This document shows positions 10,215 through 18,401 of a stretch of DNA of 64,000 bases, one piece after another. The translations under genes were made by a program, and so were the position numbers. Location of the stretch: contig NZ_CP013854.1 in assembly GCF_001698125.1 (NCBI RefSeq), positions 2,728,001-2,792,000 on the forward strand. Direction: 5' to 3'. The DNA comes from Pseudonocardia sp. HH130630-07. Lineage in GTDB: Bacteria > Actinomycetota > Actinomycetes > Mycobacteriales > Pseudonocardiaceae. The stretch's first letter is position 1; every line of letters starts with the position of its first letter. The notes beneath the pieces were generated by a model. The model was not told the DNA's origin, did not search any database, and saw only the letters and a program-made list of their open reading frames with translations.

Positions 10215-10814
10215 TCACCGCCCGGGACGCAGCCCCAGGTCGCCGAGCTCGAGTGCGGCCAGCTCCCGGACGACGCCGGGATCGCCGGACCGCCAGGCCG
10301 CCGCCGGATCCGGCGCAATCCGGGTGAGCCGACGCACCGGGACCCTGGTGAGCGCACGCACCGCGAGCAGGTCGTCCGCCGTCCCTCGGGCGGCCACCGC
10401 GGAACCGGCCCGCCGGGCGTAACGCAGCCGCAGCGGCAGCCAGCCGAGGACCACCGGCAGCAGCATCAGCAGCGGTACGACGACGAGCGCCCCGGTCGCG
10501 AGCGCGCCGACCGTCTCGCCGTACTGCCGTCCGGCGTCGGCCAGGTCGGTGCCCGCCGCGGTCGCCGGGTCCAGGGCCCTGGCCAGGTCGGTGCCGACGA
10601 GCGGGATCGCCGACACCGCCCCGGAGACGCCGGTGAAGGCGTCGGTGACCCGGCCACCGGCCGCGACCAGTGACTCGCCGGGCCCGCGCAGGGCGGACAG
10701 GCCGTCGTGCGCGGCGATCCCGGCCAGCACCGCGAGCACCGCCCAGGCCAGGGCGACGAGGTCGGCGAGCACCTGCCGGGCGAGCCGTCCCGGGCGTTCC
10801 GCGTACCAGCGCAT
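10215..10814 (-). CDS. Membrane protein of unknown function
   Basis: A 199-residue protein with a hydrophobic helix at about residues 15-36 (LADLVALAWAVLAVLAGIAA) and a second at about 105-128 (ALATGALVVVPLLMLLPVVL). Between them lies a roughly 65-residue extracellular-type Gly/Ala/Thr loop. The C-terminal 60 residues (LLAVRALTRVPVRRLTRIAP and following) look soluble and cytosolic. I recognise no named domain; similar two-helix proteins are common in actinomycetes. It is convergent with thiG, 8 bp apart. Confidence 0.7.
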   Translation of the reverse strand: MRWYAERPGRLARQVLADLVALAWAVLAVLAGIAAHDGLSALRGPGESLVAAGGRVTDAFTGVSGAVSAIPLVGTDLARALDPATAAGTDLADAGRQYGETVGALATGALVVVPLLMLLPVVLGWLPLRLRYARRAGSAVAARGTADDLLAVRALTRVPVRRLTRIAPDPAAAWRSGDPGVVRELAALELGDLGLRPGR

Positions 10815-10850
10815 CGGCCCTGTCTACCGGTCCCGGTACGGACCCGCCCG

Positions 10851-10880
10851 GTGCTGTCCGGTGCTGTCCGGTGCTGTCCG
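10851..10880. repeat. Three 10-bp tandem repeats
   Basis: GTGCTGTCCG occurs three times in a row between the end of the mannonate-oxidoreductase-type gene and the start of the membrane protein gene. Such a small array may vary in copy number. No function is evident. Confidence 0.8.
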
Positions 10881-10883
10881 AGG

Positions 10884-12311
10884 TCATCCCAGGACGGCGG
10901 CCGTCCCGTGCCGGTCCAGCTCCCGGACCCGGGCGTCGAGCAGCGCCAGGAACTCCTCGTCGGCGGCGAGCGCACCGTCGCCGTCCGCGGTGAGCAGCCG
11001 GAGGAACTCCGCGGCCGTGGCCCGCCCCGGGTCGGCCAGCACCCCGCGGGACAGCAGCGGGTCGACGACGGCGAGCGGGCCGCCGTCGTCGGACACGGGG
11101 TTCCGGACGGTGCGGATCCAGGCGGCCACGACCGACGTCGCCGCGTCCGGCATCGTCCCGGCCCGCCGCAGCTCGGTGATCGTGTCCAGGATCCGGACCG
11201 GGAGCTTGCGCGAGCCGTCCCTGGCCACCTGCGCCGTGGTGTGCGGCAGGTGCGGGTTGGCGAACCGCCCGAGCACGGTGTCGAGGTAGTGCCGGGTGTC
11301 CGCGACGGGGGTGCCGTGGGCGGCGAGGGCCGGGGCGACCTCGTCGTGCACCATCCGGCGCACCAGAGCCAGCAGCCGTGGGTCCCCGGCCGCCGCCGCG
11401 ATCGTCCGGTGCCCGGCCGGGCCGCCCAGGTAGGCGAGCGCGGAGTGGGCGGCGTTGAGGACACGCAGCTTCAGCCGCTCGAACGGCTCGACGTCGGCGG
11501 CGAAGGTGACCCCGGCGTCCTCCCAGCGGGGCCGCCCGCCGGGGAAGTCGTCGGTCAGCACCCAGCTGCTGTACGGCTCGGTGACCACGGCGGCCGCGTC
11601 GCGCACCCCCAGCGCCGCCGACGCCAGCGCGGCGTCCCGGTCGGTCGCGGCCGGGGTGATGCGGTCGACGACCGAGCCGGGGAACGTCACGGCGCCCGCG
11701 ACGAACTCCGCCAGCGCCCGCCGCCGGCCGGGCTCCAGGCGGGCTGCCGCCGCGTCCACCGCCCGCCGCAGGACCTGGTCCCGGTTACGGACGTTGTCGC
11801 AGCTCACCAGGGCCACCGGCGTCGCACCGGCGGCGAGCCGGGCGAGCAGGCCGTCGGCGAGCACGGTCACGGCGTCGCCACCGGTGTAGCCGTCCTCGGT
11901 GATCGTCAGGGTGACGATCCGGGTGTGCGGCGAGGCGATCGCCGCGACGACCTCCGGGCGGTCCCGGGTCAGGGCCAGGGTGGCGGTCAGGGCGCCGACG
12001 ACCCGGGTCGAGCGACCCCGGGCACCGGCCTCGGTCAGGCTGTAGAGGCAGTCCTGCGCGGCGAGCCGGTCGACGACCCCGGTGCTGCGCGGCGCGACCC
12101 CGAGGATGCCCCAGCGGTCGTCACCGGAGGCGGCGGTCGCGTCCTCGGTGTGGACGGCCTGGTGGGCACGGTGGAACGCACCGGGCCCGAGGTGCACGAT
12201 CCCCGGCGCGGCTCCCGCACCGGCCGCCGTAGCGGCACCGCCGGGACGGGCCCGTGGCCGCATCCGTTCCGGGACCCGCGCGAGCGTCGCGGCGGACAGG
12301 TCAGCCGGCAT
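10884..12311 (-). CDS. Mannitol/mannonate dehydrogenase family oxidoreductase (fructuronate reductase-like)
   Basis: A 475-residue long-chain polyol dehydrogenase. IVHLGPGAFHRAHQAVHTED near residue 38 is the family NAD-binding opening. VALVSCDNVRNR, then KLRVLNAAHSALAYLG (Lys plus NAAHS, catalytic) and a C-terminal helical domain complete the fold. It could be D-mannonate oxidoreductase (UxuB, EC 1.1.1.57) or mannitol 2-dehydrogenase. The presence of a mannonate dehydratase (uxuA) in the same regulon favours UxuB. GGAGG precedes the ATG at 12311 by 6 nt, and its first 11 nt overlap the 3' end of nagA, so the two are co-transcribed. Confidence 0.85.
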   Translation of the reverse strand: MPADLSAATLARVPERMRPRARPGGAATAAGAGAAPGIVHLGPGAFHRAHQAVHTEDATAASGDDRWGILGVAPRSTGVVDRLAAQDCLYSLTEAGARGRSTRVVGALTATLALTRDRPEVVAAIASPHTRIVTLTITEDGYTGGDAVTVLADGLLARLAAGATPVALVSCDNVRNRDQVLRRAVDAAAARLEPGRRRALAEFVAGAVTFPGSVVDRITPAATDRDAALASAALGVRDAAAVVTEPYSSWVLTDDFPGGRPRWEDAGVTFAADVEPFERLKLRVLNAAHSALAYLGGPAGHRTIAAAAGDPRLLALVRRMVHDEVAPALAAHGTPVADTRHYLDTVLGRFANPHLPHTTAQVARDGSRKLPVRILDTITELRRAGTMPDAATSVVAAWIRTVRNPVSDDGGPLAVVDPLLSRGVLADPGRATAAEFLRLLTADGDGALAADEEFLALLDARVRELDRHGTAAVLG

Positions 12312-13478
12312 GCCGGGCCTCCGTGGTGACCGGTCGCCCGCCCGCGAGCACGGTCCGGACGTCGAGCGTGGGATCCCCCGGGCGCCACCGGAAGGTGATG
12401 ACGTCGGCGGCGGCGCCCGCCCGGAGCACCCCGCGGTCCGGGCACCCCGGGGGCAGGAACCGCGCGGGGCTCGCCGTCGCCAGGGTGACCGCGTCGGCCA
12501 GGCCGATCCCGGCGAGCCCGGTCACCCGCGCGACCGCGTCGGCGAGGCTGCAGGCCGCGCCGGCCAGGAACGGGGTGCCCGGCCGGGACAGCCGCCCGTC
12601 CGCGGACAGCTCGACGGTCCCGCCCACCGGGGTCTCGTAGCTGCCCGGCGGCATCCCGGCCAGCGCGACGGCGTCGGACACCAGGACGCTGCGCCCGGGC
12701 CCCTTCGCCCGGAGCATCGACCGCAGCACCTCGCCCGGCAGGTGGTGCCCGTCGGCGATGAAGGTTGCGGTGAGGCGGTCGTCGGCGAGCTGGGACCAGA
12801 TGTAGTTGGGGTGCCGGGGCAGCTCGCCGTGCGCGCCGTTGCCCAGGTGCGTGCTCAGGACGGCGCCCGCCCCGGCCGCGGCGTCGATCTCCGCCCCGGT
12901 CGCGTGCGTGTGCCCGACCGCCGCGTGCACCCCGTCGGCGTGCAGCGCCGCGACGTACTCCCGGCTGCCCGGATGGTGCGGCGACAGCGTGACGATGCCG
13001 ATGAGCCCGCCGGCCGCGCGCTGCCAGCGCCGGTACTCCGCGATCGACGGCGGCCGCACCCACCGCCGGTCGTGCGCGCCGCGCGGGCCGTCCAGGTCGG
13101 AGATGTGCGGGCCCTCGAGATGGACGAACGGGATCGCGTGGGCGACCGCCGGATCGGCCCGCCGGGCCGCCGCGACGACCTCCAGGGCGGCGACGATCCG
13201 CTCCTCGGACGCCGTGATGATCGTCGGGACCCAGGTCGTGACCCGATCGCGGTGAGCTCCGCGGTCAGGTGCGCCACGTCGGCCGCGGTCACGCCGGCGG
13301 CGTTGACGTCGCGCCCGGCGAACCCGTTCACCTGCAGGTCGACGAGCCCGGGTGCGACCCAGACGTCGTCGTCGCCGGGCGGCGGGCCGCCGGGCTCCAC
13401 CGCGTCGATGGTCGGGCCCGTGGCGTGCACCCGCACCGGGCGGCCGGTGGCGACGTCGCGTCCGCTGATCACGGTCAT
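12301..13478 (-). pseudogene. nagA: N-acetylglucosamine-6-phosphate deacetylase, frameshifted
   Basis: NagA removes acetate from GlcNAc-6-P (EC 3.5.1.25). The N-terminal part runs MTVISGRDVATGRPV ... VAPGLVDLQVNGFAGRDVN ... LTAELTAIG in one frame. The rest (VTTWVPTIITASEERIVAAL, VHLEGPHI, VGHTHATG, THLGNGAHGELPRHPN, FIADGHHLP, LVSDAVALAG) continues in the next frame. The break lies at the CCC of 13242-13244, where one base is missing. Everything else, including the metal and substrate motifs, is intact. The ATG at 13478 follows AGGAG with 8 nt spacing. This is either a recent pseudogene or a one-base assembly error. A LacI-type operator lies 50 nt upstream. Confidence 0.85.
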
Positions 13479-13527
13479 CGGGTCGGTCTCCTGCCGGGGA
13501 GTGGAGCTGTGGACGGTCAGCATGGGA

Positions 13528-13541
13528 TGCAAACGTTTTCA
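13528..13541. promoter_or_regulatory. LacI-family operator upstream of nagA
   Basis: TGCAAACGTTTTCA is centred on AACGTT, the usual core of GalR/LacI operators. It sits between lacI and nagA and shares 13 of 14 bases with the site at 14602. Confidence 0.75.
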
Positions 13542-13561
13542 CGTCAACCCGGCCGCTGGGG

Positions 13562-14530
13562 TCAGGAGGCCGCCCGGCCGGTCGACCCGCGGACCACGAG
13601 GGTGCCGTCGTAGGCGTGCCGCTCGGCCTGCCCGGCCCGCGGGATCAGCGCGACGGCGCGCCGGCCGAGCCGGGCGCACGGGGCGTTCACCGTGGTCAGC
13701 GACGGTCGGGCCATGCCGACCGGCAGGACGTCGTCGCAGCCGATCACCGAGATCTCCCCCGGCACGTCGACCTGCTGGTCGGCCAGGCCGGTCAGCACGC
13801 CCAGCGCCATCTGGTCGTCGAACGCGACGACCGCCGTCGCACCGCTGCCGATCACGAGGTCGGCAGCGGCCAGGCCGGAGGCGTAGCTCGGGTCGAACGG
13901 GCCGAGGACGGTCATCGCCAGGCCGCGCTCGACGGCGTGCGCGCGCAGGACGGCGAGCCGGCGGGAGTTCGACCACGAGGTCTCCGGCCCGGAGAGGTAG
14001 ACGAATCCGGGGTGCCCGAGATCGGCGAGATGGTCCACGGCCCGGGTCATCCCGGGCTCGGTGTCGATGACGACCGAGGTCAGGCCGGGACGCTCGCTGT
14101 TCACCAGCACCAGCGGGCAGTGTCCGGCGAGCAGGGCCAGGTCGTCGTCGGGGAGCTGGGTGGCGCACAGGACCAGGCCGTCGACCTGCTTCGCCATCTC
14201 CCGGGCCATCCGCAGCTCGCGCCGGGGATCGGAGTCGGTGGTCGCGAGGAACACCGAGAGGTCGGTCATCGCCGCGGCGTCGGTCGCCCCCTTGATGACC
14301 GGGGGGTAGAACGGGTTGACGATGTCGGGCACGAGCACCCCGATGTTCCCGGTCCGGCCGGTGACCAGGCCCTGGGCCGCCCGGTTGGGCGAGTACCCGA
14401 GCTTGTCGGCGGCCCGCAGGACCGCCTCCCGGGTGTCGTCGCGCAGCAGGTCGGGGCGGCTGAACGCGCGCGAGACGGTCGCCGGGGAGACCCCGGCGAG
14501 CTGGGCCACTTCGACGATCGTGACGGCCAC
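13562..14530 (-). CDS. LacI-family transcriptional regulator
   Basis: A 322-residue repressor. The N-terminal helix-turn-helix is VTIVEVAQLAGVSPATVSRA with the hinge SPNRAAQGLVTGRTGNIGVLVPDI. A periplasmic-binding-protein-like effector domain follows (PFYPPVIKGATDAA, VDGLVLCATQ, ISVIGCDDVLPVGMARPSLT). The GTG start at 14530 lies just before the HTH, with GAGG upstream. It sits between two operators of nearly the same sequence, one facing nagA and one facing its own gene and the symporter operon, so it probably represses both operons and itself. The inducer is unknown. Confidence 0.93.
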   Translation of the reverse strand: MAVTIVEVAQLAGVSPATVSRAFSRPDLLRDDTREAVLRAADKLGYSPNRAAQGLVTGRTGNIGVLVPDIVNPFYPPVIKGATDAAAMTDLSVFLATTDSDPRRELRMAREMAKQVDGLVLCATQLPDDDLALLAGHCPLVLVNSERPGLTSVVIDTEPGMTRAVDHLADLGHPGFVYLSGPETSWSNSRRLAVLRAHAVERGLAMTVLGPFDPSYASGLAAADLVIGSGATAVVAFDDQMALGVLTGLADQQVDVPGEISVIGCDDVLPVGMARPSLTTVNAPCARLGRRAVALIPRAGQAERHAYDGTLVVRGSTGRAAS

Positions 14531-14601
14531 CGCTGCCTCGCTCCCTCCGGACGGACGACGGCGCCAGATTACGGACGGCCGTTGACAGCGTCCATTCTGA
14601 C

Positions 14602-14615
14602 TGCAAACCTTTTCA
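14602..14615. promoter_or_regulatory. LacI-family operator between lacI and the symporter operon
   Basis: TGCAAACCTTTTCA differs from the site at 13528 by one central base. It lies about 70 bp before lacI and 54 bp before the symporter gene, placing it to control both. Confidence 0.75.
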
Positions 14616-14668
14616 TCCAGAGCGTCGCAGGTCGCGATGGTGCGATCGGATCGATCCTGGGAGTGGGC

Positions 14669-16201
14669 ATGGGTATCGCCGACTGGGTAGTGCTGGCCGG
14701 GTACTTCGGCGTCATGGTGGCCATCGGCTGGTGGTCGAAGCGGCGGATCCGGTCCGCCGAGGACTTCTTCACCGCCGGCGGCGCGATGCCGTGGTGGCTC
14801 TCGGGGATCTCGCACCACATGTCGGGGTACTCCGCCGCGGTCTTCGTCGCCTACGCCGCGCTGGCCTACACGACCGGCTTCGCCGTGTACGTCTGGTGGG
14901 CGGTGTCGATCACGATCGCCTGCGCCATCGGGTCGTTCGTCTTCGCGCCGCGCTGGCCGCGCATCCGGGAGCGGCTGGGGATCGTCTCCCCGCTGGAGTA
15001 CCTGTCGGTGCGCTACGACATCCCGTCCCAGCAGGTGCTCGCCTGGTCGGGCACCGTGCTGAAGGTCTTCGACGTCGCGGCCAAGTGGGCGGCCAGCGCG
15101 ATCCTGCTGAACACGTTCGCCGGGCTCTCGCTGCCGGTCGGGATCCTGCTCGTCGGCGGGGTCACGCTGGTGTACTCCACGATCGGGGGCCTGTGGGCCG
15201 ACGCGCTCACCGACTTCGGGCAGTTCCTCATCCAGCTCGTGGCGGCGCTCGCCCTGCTGGTCGCGGCGATGGGCAGCCTCGGTGGCATCGGGTCGGTGGT
15301 GACGATGTGGGACGACCTGCCGCCGTCGCACTCGGACCCGTTCGCCGGGACCCTGACGGTGCCGTTCTTCCTGGCCTACTGCCTGATCAACTTCGTGTCC
15401 TACAACGGCGGCACCTGGAACCTGGCGCAGCGGTTCATCGCCGCGCCGACGTCGTCCGCGGCGCGCAAGTCGATGTGGCTGTCCGGGGTGCTCTACCTCG
15501 TGTGGCCGCTCGTGCTGTTCCTGCCGATGTGGGCCGCGCCGCTGCTGCTCCCGGACCTCGCCGACCCCGAGCAGTCCTACGCCGAGCTGGTGCTGCTGCT
15601 CCTGCCGTCGGGCCTGGTGGGCCTGGTCCTCGCCGGGATGTTCGCGCACACGATGGCGATGACGTCGTCGGACGCCAACGCGATCTCCTCGGTCGTGGTG
15701 CGCGACATCGTGCCGGTGCTGCGCGGCAGCCGGGGCCGGCTGGTCGGCCGCAGCGAACTGCTCGCCGGGCGGGTCTCAACGTTCCTGTTCATCGCCGCGT
15801 CGATGGCGATCGCGCTGTCCGCCGACTCCTTCGGCGGGGTGCTCGGCCTGCTCGTGCTGTGGTTCGGGGCGCTCGTCGGCCCGATCGCCGTGCCGATGCT
15901 GCTCGGGATGCTGCCGGCGTTCCGGCGGTGCGGCCCGTCCGCGGCGCTCGTCTCGTGGGCGGCGGGGATCGCGGTGTTCGTCGTCAACCGGTACGTCATC
16001 GGCGACCGGCTCGACGCGCTCGGTGAGGGCACCGCCCAGGCGATCACCGTCGCGACCCCGATCCTGGTCTCGGTCGTCCTGTTCGTGCTGATGGGGCTGC
16101 TGCGCCCGTGGCGGAACGCGGCGTCTGACGAGCTGGTGGCGGCGATCCGGACCGACGCCGCGGTCGCGGCACCCGGCACCGCCGGGGCGGTCCGGTCGTG
16201 A
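14669..16201 (+). CDS. Sodium:solute symporter family sugar transporter
   Basis: A 510-residue SSS-family permease with about 13 hydrophobic helices. It starts MGIADWVVLAGYFGVMVAIG and has the early family motif RSAEDFFTAGGAMPWWLSGISHHMSGYSA. The helix FVSYNGGTWNLAQRFIAAPT is typical of sugar-type SSS members. GGGAG precedes the ATG at 14669. It probably imports the substrate of the surrounding sugar enzymes using a sodium gradient. The last bases overlap the next gene by GTGA. A LacI operator lies 54 bp upstream. The substrate cannot be deduced from the transporter itself. Confidence 0.9.
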   Translation: MGIADWVVLAGYFGVMVAIGWWSKRRIRSAEDFFTAGGAMPWWLSGISHHMSGYSAAVFVAYAALAYTTGFAVYVWWAVSITIACAIGSFVFAPRWPRIRERLGIVSPLEYLSVRYDIPSQQVLAWSGTVLKVFDVAAKWAASAILLNTFAGLSLPVGILLVGGVTLVYSTIGGLWADALTDFGQFLIQLVAALALLVAAMGSLGGIGSVVTMWDDLPPSHSDPFAGTLTVPFFLAYCLINFVSYNGGTWNLAQRFIAAPTSSAARKSMWLSGVLYLVWPLVLFLPMWAAPLLLPDLADPEQSYAELVLLLLPSGLVGLVLAGMFAHTMAMTSSDANAISSVVVRDIVPVLRGSRGRLVGRSELLAGRVSTFLFIAASMAIALSADSFGGVLGLLVLWFGALVGPIAVPMLLGMLPAFRRCGPSAALVSWAAGIAVFVVNRYVIGDRLDALGEGTAQAITVATPILVSVVLFVLMGLLRPWRNAASDELVAAIRTDAAVAAPGTAGAVRS

Positions 16202-17604
16202 CCCGTCCCTGGCGGGCGCTGCTGGAGACCTCGGTCCTGCCGTGGTGGGAGCGTCACGGCGCCGACGACGCGACCGGTGGGGTCCACACCTGCCTGCGCG
16301 ACGACGGCTCCCGGCTCACCGACGACAAGTACACCTGGTCCCAGGGCCGCTGGGCGTGGCTGTGCGCCGAGCTCGGCGCGGAGTGCGACGCCGGTCGGCT
16401 GACCGGGGACGCCGGCCGCTGGCACGAGCGCGCCTGCCGGACCGCGGCGTTCGTCGAGGAGCACGCCGTCGCCGGCGGGGCCCGGACCCACTTCGTCACC
16501 GGGACCCGGGGCGGGCGCCCGGCCGACGGCGATCCCGGCACCGGCACCAGCGTCCTCGCCGACCTGTTCGCGGCGCTCGGGCTCGCCGGCGCCGCCGGGT
16601 CCCGCGCCGCGACGGTGGCACAGGCGCACCGCTGGGCCGCCGGTGCGCTGGAGCTGCTGGAGTCCGCCGAACGCCGGATCGACGCCCGCACCGCCCCGAG
16701 CGCCCCGTACCCGGTTCCGGCCGGGTTCACCGACTCCGCGTCCCGGATGCTGCTCCTGAACGTGGGGTCCGAGCTGGGCCGGCTCACCGGCTCCGTCCCC
16801 GCGGCTGGCGTCGCCGAGCGGGCCCGCCGGACCCTCACCGGCGGGATGTGGCGCCGGGACGGCTGGTGGGAGCTGCGCCCGGACACACCGGCCGACACCG
16901 ACACCCTGGCGGCCCGGCACGTCACCCCCGGCCACCTGCTGGAGGCGATGTGGATGGTCGCGGACGCCCACCGCCACGGGCAGACCACGGCCGGTCCGCC
17001 CGAGTGGACCCCGGACCTCGCACTGCGCTGCCTCACCCTGGCCTGGGACCCCGAGCGCGGCGGCCTGTTCCGCTACGTCGACTCTCGGGACGGCGGGGCC
17101 CCGCGCGGCCGGCTCCGCGGCGGCGACCCCTACGAGGACCTGGTCCGGCGGACCTGGGACACCAAGCTCTGGTGGGTGCACGTCGAGGCGCTCTACGCCA
17201 CCCGGCTGCTCGCCGAGGAGTTCGGGTCGGCCGAGCTGGCGGCCTGGCACGAGCGCATCGCCGACTACACGCTCGCCACGTTCCCCGACCACCACGGTGG
17301 CGAGTGGACCCAGATCCGGGACCGATCCGGCCGCCCGCTCGACGAGGTGGTCGCGCTGCCGGTCAAGGACCCGTTCCACATCCCACGCGCGCTGCTCCTG
17401 CTGCACCGGCTGGACACCGGGGTCACCGCCGGGACGACCACCCGGACCACCCCCGGAGACACCACTCGGGCCACCCCCGGGAACACCGCTCGGACCACCG
17501 CCGGGAACACCACTCGGACCACCGCCGGGAACACCGCTCGGGCAACCCCGGAGAACACCACCGGGGTCACCCCCGCGAGCACGACCGAGAGAGGCAACCG
17601 ATGA
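16198..17604 (+). CDS. AGE family epimerase/isomerase with repetitive C-terminal tail
   Basis: A 468-residue protein; about 410 residues form the (alpha/alpha)6 barrel of the N-acylglucosamine 2-epimerase family (renin-binding protein type). Typical segments are WWERHGADDATGGVHTCL, KYTWSQGRWAW, HVTPGHLLEAMWM (catalytic His), the Arg/Trp/Lys of RRTWDTKLWWVHVEAL, and KDPFHIPRALLL. Family members epimerise GlcNAc/ManNAc or isomerise mannose/fructose or glucose/fructose. The neighbours nagA and nagB favour an amino sugar, but this is inference. Residues 412-459 are six 8-residue Thr-rich repeats encoded by a 24-bp minisatellite, not part of the fold. It overlaps both neighbours by 4 nt. Confidence 0.85.
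   Translation: MTRPWRALLETSVLPWWERHGADDATGGVHTCLRDDGSRLTDDKYTWSQGRWAWLCAELGAECDAGRLTGDAGRWHERACRTAAFVEEHAVAGGARTHFVTGTRGGRPADGDPGTGTSVLADLFAALGLAGAAGSRAATVAQAHRWAAGALELLESAERRIDARTAPSAPYPVPAGFTDSASRMLLLNVGSELGRLTGSVPAAGVAERARRTLTGGMWRRDGWWELRPDTPADTDTLAARHVTPGHLLEAMWMVADAHRHGQTTAGPPEWTPDLALRCLTLAWDPERGGLFRYVDSRDGGAPRGRLRGGDPYEDLVRRTWDTKLWWVHVEALYATRLLAEEFGSAELAAWHERIADYTLATFPDHHGGEWTQIRDRSGRPLDEVVALPVKDPFHIPRALLLLHRLDTGVTAGTTTRTTPGDTTRATPGNTARTTAGNTTRTTAGNTARATPENTTGVTPASTTERGNR
17431..17574 (+). repeat. Six 24-bp tandem repeats inside the AGE epimerase gene
   Basis: Six imperfect 24-bp units keep the reading frame and encode GNTTRTTA-like octapeptides at the protein's C-terminus. The units are most alike in the middle (17479-17526). 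The copy number probably varies between strains without breaking the frame. Confidence 0.9.
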
Positions 17605-18401
17605 CATCCACGCTCACCGTCGCCGACAGCGCCATCGCCGTCCGCGTCGAGCCCACCGCACCGGCGGCCGGCCGCGCGGCCGGCCGCGCGGCCGCCGAGC
17701 TGTTGCGACGGCTGCTGGCCGGGCAGGAGCTGGTCCGGGTCGCGTTCGCGGCCGCCCCGTCGCAGGACGCGTGCCTGGCCGAGCTGCGTGCCGCGGAGGG
17801 CATCGACTGGTCCCGGGTCGTGGCCTTCCAGCTCGACGACTACGTCGGGCTGCCGCAGGGCGGGCCGGGGACGTTCGCCGCGTACCTGCGCCGGCACGTC
17901 CTCGACGCGGTGTCGCCGGGAACGGTGCACTACATGGACGTCGCCGACGGCGCCGCCGAGGCCGCCGAGGCCGGCCGCAGGGCGTACGCGGAGCTGCTGT
18001 CCGCGGCGCCGCTGGACCTGGTGCTGCTCGGCATCGGGGAGAACGGGCACCTGGCGTTCAACGACCCGCCGCTCGCGGACCGGCACGACCCGCAGGCCGC
18101 CCGCCTGGTCGAGCTGGACCACGCCTCGCGGGTCCAGCAGGTCAACGACGGCTGCTTCGCGGGCGTCGACGACGTGCCCACCCGGGCGTTGACGCTGACC
18201 CTGCCCACCCTGCTCGACGGCCGGCACCTCGTCTGCACGGTGCCGGGACCGCGCAAGCGGGCGGCCGTCACCCGGGCGCTGTTGGGTCCTGTCGACGCCG
18301 GGTCGCCGGCCTCGTACCTTCGCGAGCACCCGGCCGTGGAACTGTTCCTCGACCGGGAGTCCGCGCCCGTCGTCCCGGCAGGAGAGGGAGCGACCCGATG
18401 A
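17601..18401 (+). CDS. nagB: Glucosamine-6-phosphate deaminase family protein
   Basis: A 266-residue sugar-phosphate isomerase/deaminase that converts glucosamine-6-P to fructose-6-P and ammonia (EC 3.5.99.6). The NagB pattern is present: VVAFQLDDYVGLPQGGPGTF (catalytic Asp pair), LVLLGIGENGHLAFNDPP (GIGxDGHIAFNEP variant with ENG), and PTRALTLTLPTLL. The N-terminus contains a short Ala/Gly/Arg repeat (AGRAAGRAAAELL). The usual family Gly-rich phosphate loop near the N-terminus is not obvious, so a related sugar-phosphate isomerase is possible. It overlaps both neighbouring genes by ATGA. Confidence 0.85.
   Translation: MTSTLTVADSAIAVRVEPTAPAAGRAAGRAAAELLRRLLAGQELVRVAFAAAPSQDACLAELRAAEGIDWSRVVAFQLDDYVGLPQGGPGTFAAYLRRHVLDAVSPGTVHYMDVADGAAEAAEAGRRAYAELLSAAPLDLVLLGIGENGHLAFNDPPLADRHDPQAARLVELDHASRVQQVNDGCFAGVDDVPTRALTLTLPTLLDGRHLVCTVPGPRKRAAVTRALLGPVDAGSPASYLREHPAVELFLDRESAPVVPAGEGATR

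Noticed and set aside
10851..10880. CRISPR-like array
   Set aside because: The 10-bp units are directly adjacent without spacers. The other tandem arrays at 17431 and 21402 are in-frame coding repeats. No cas gene is present.
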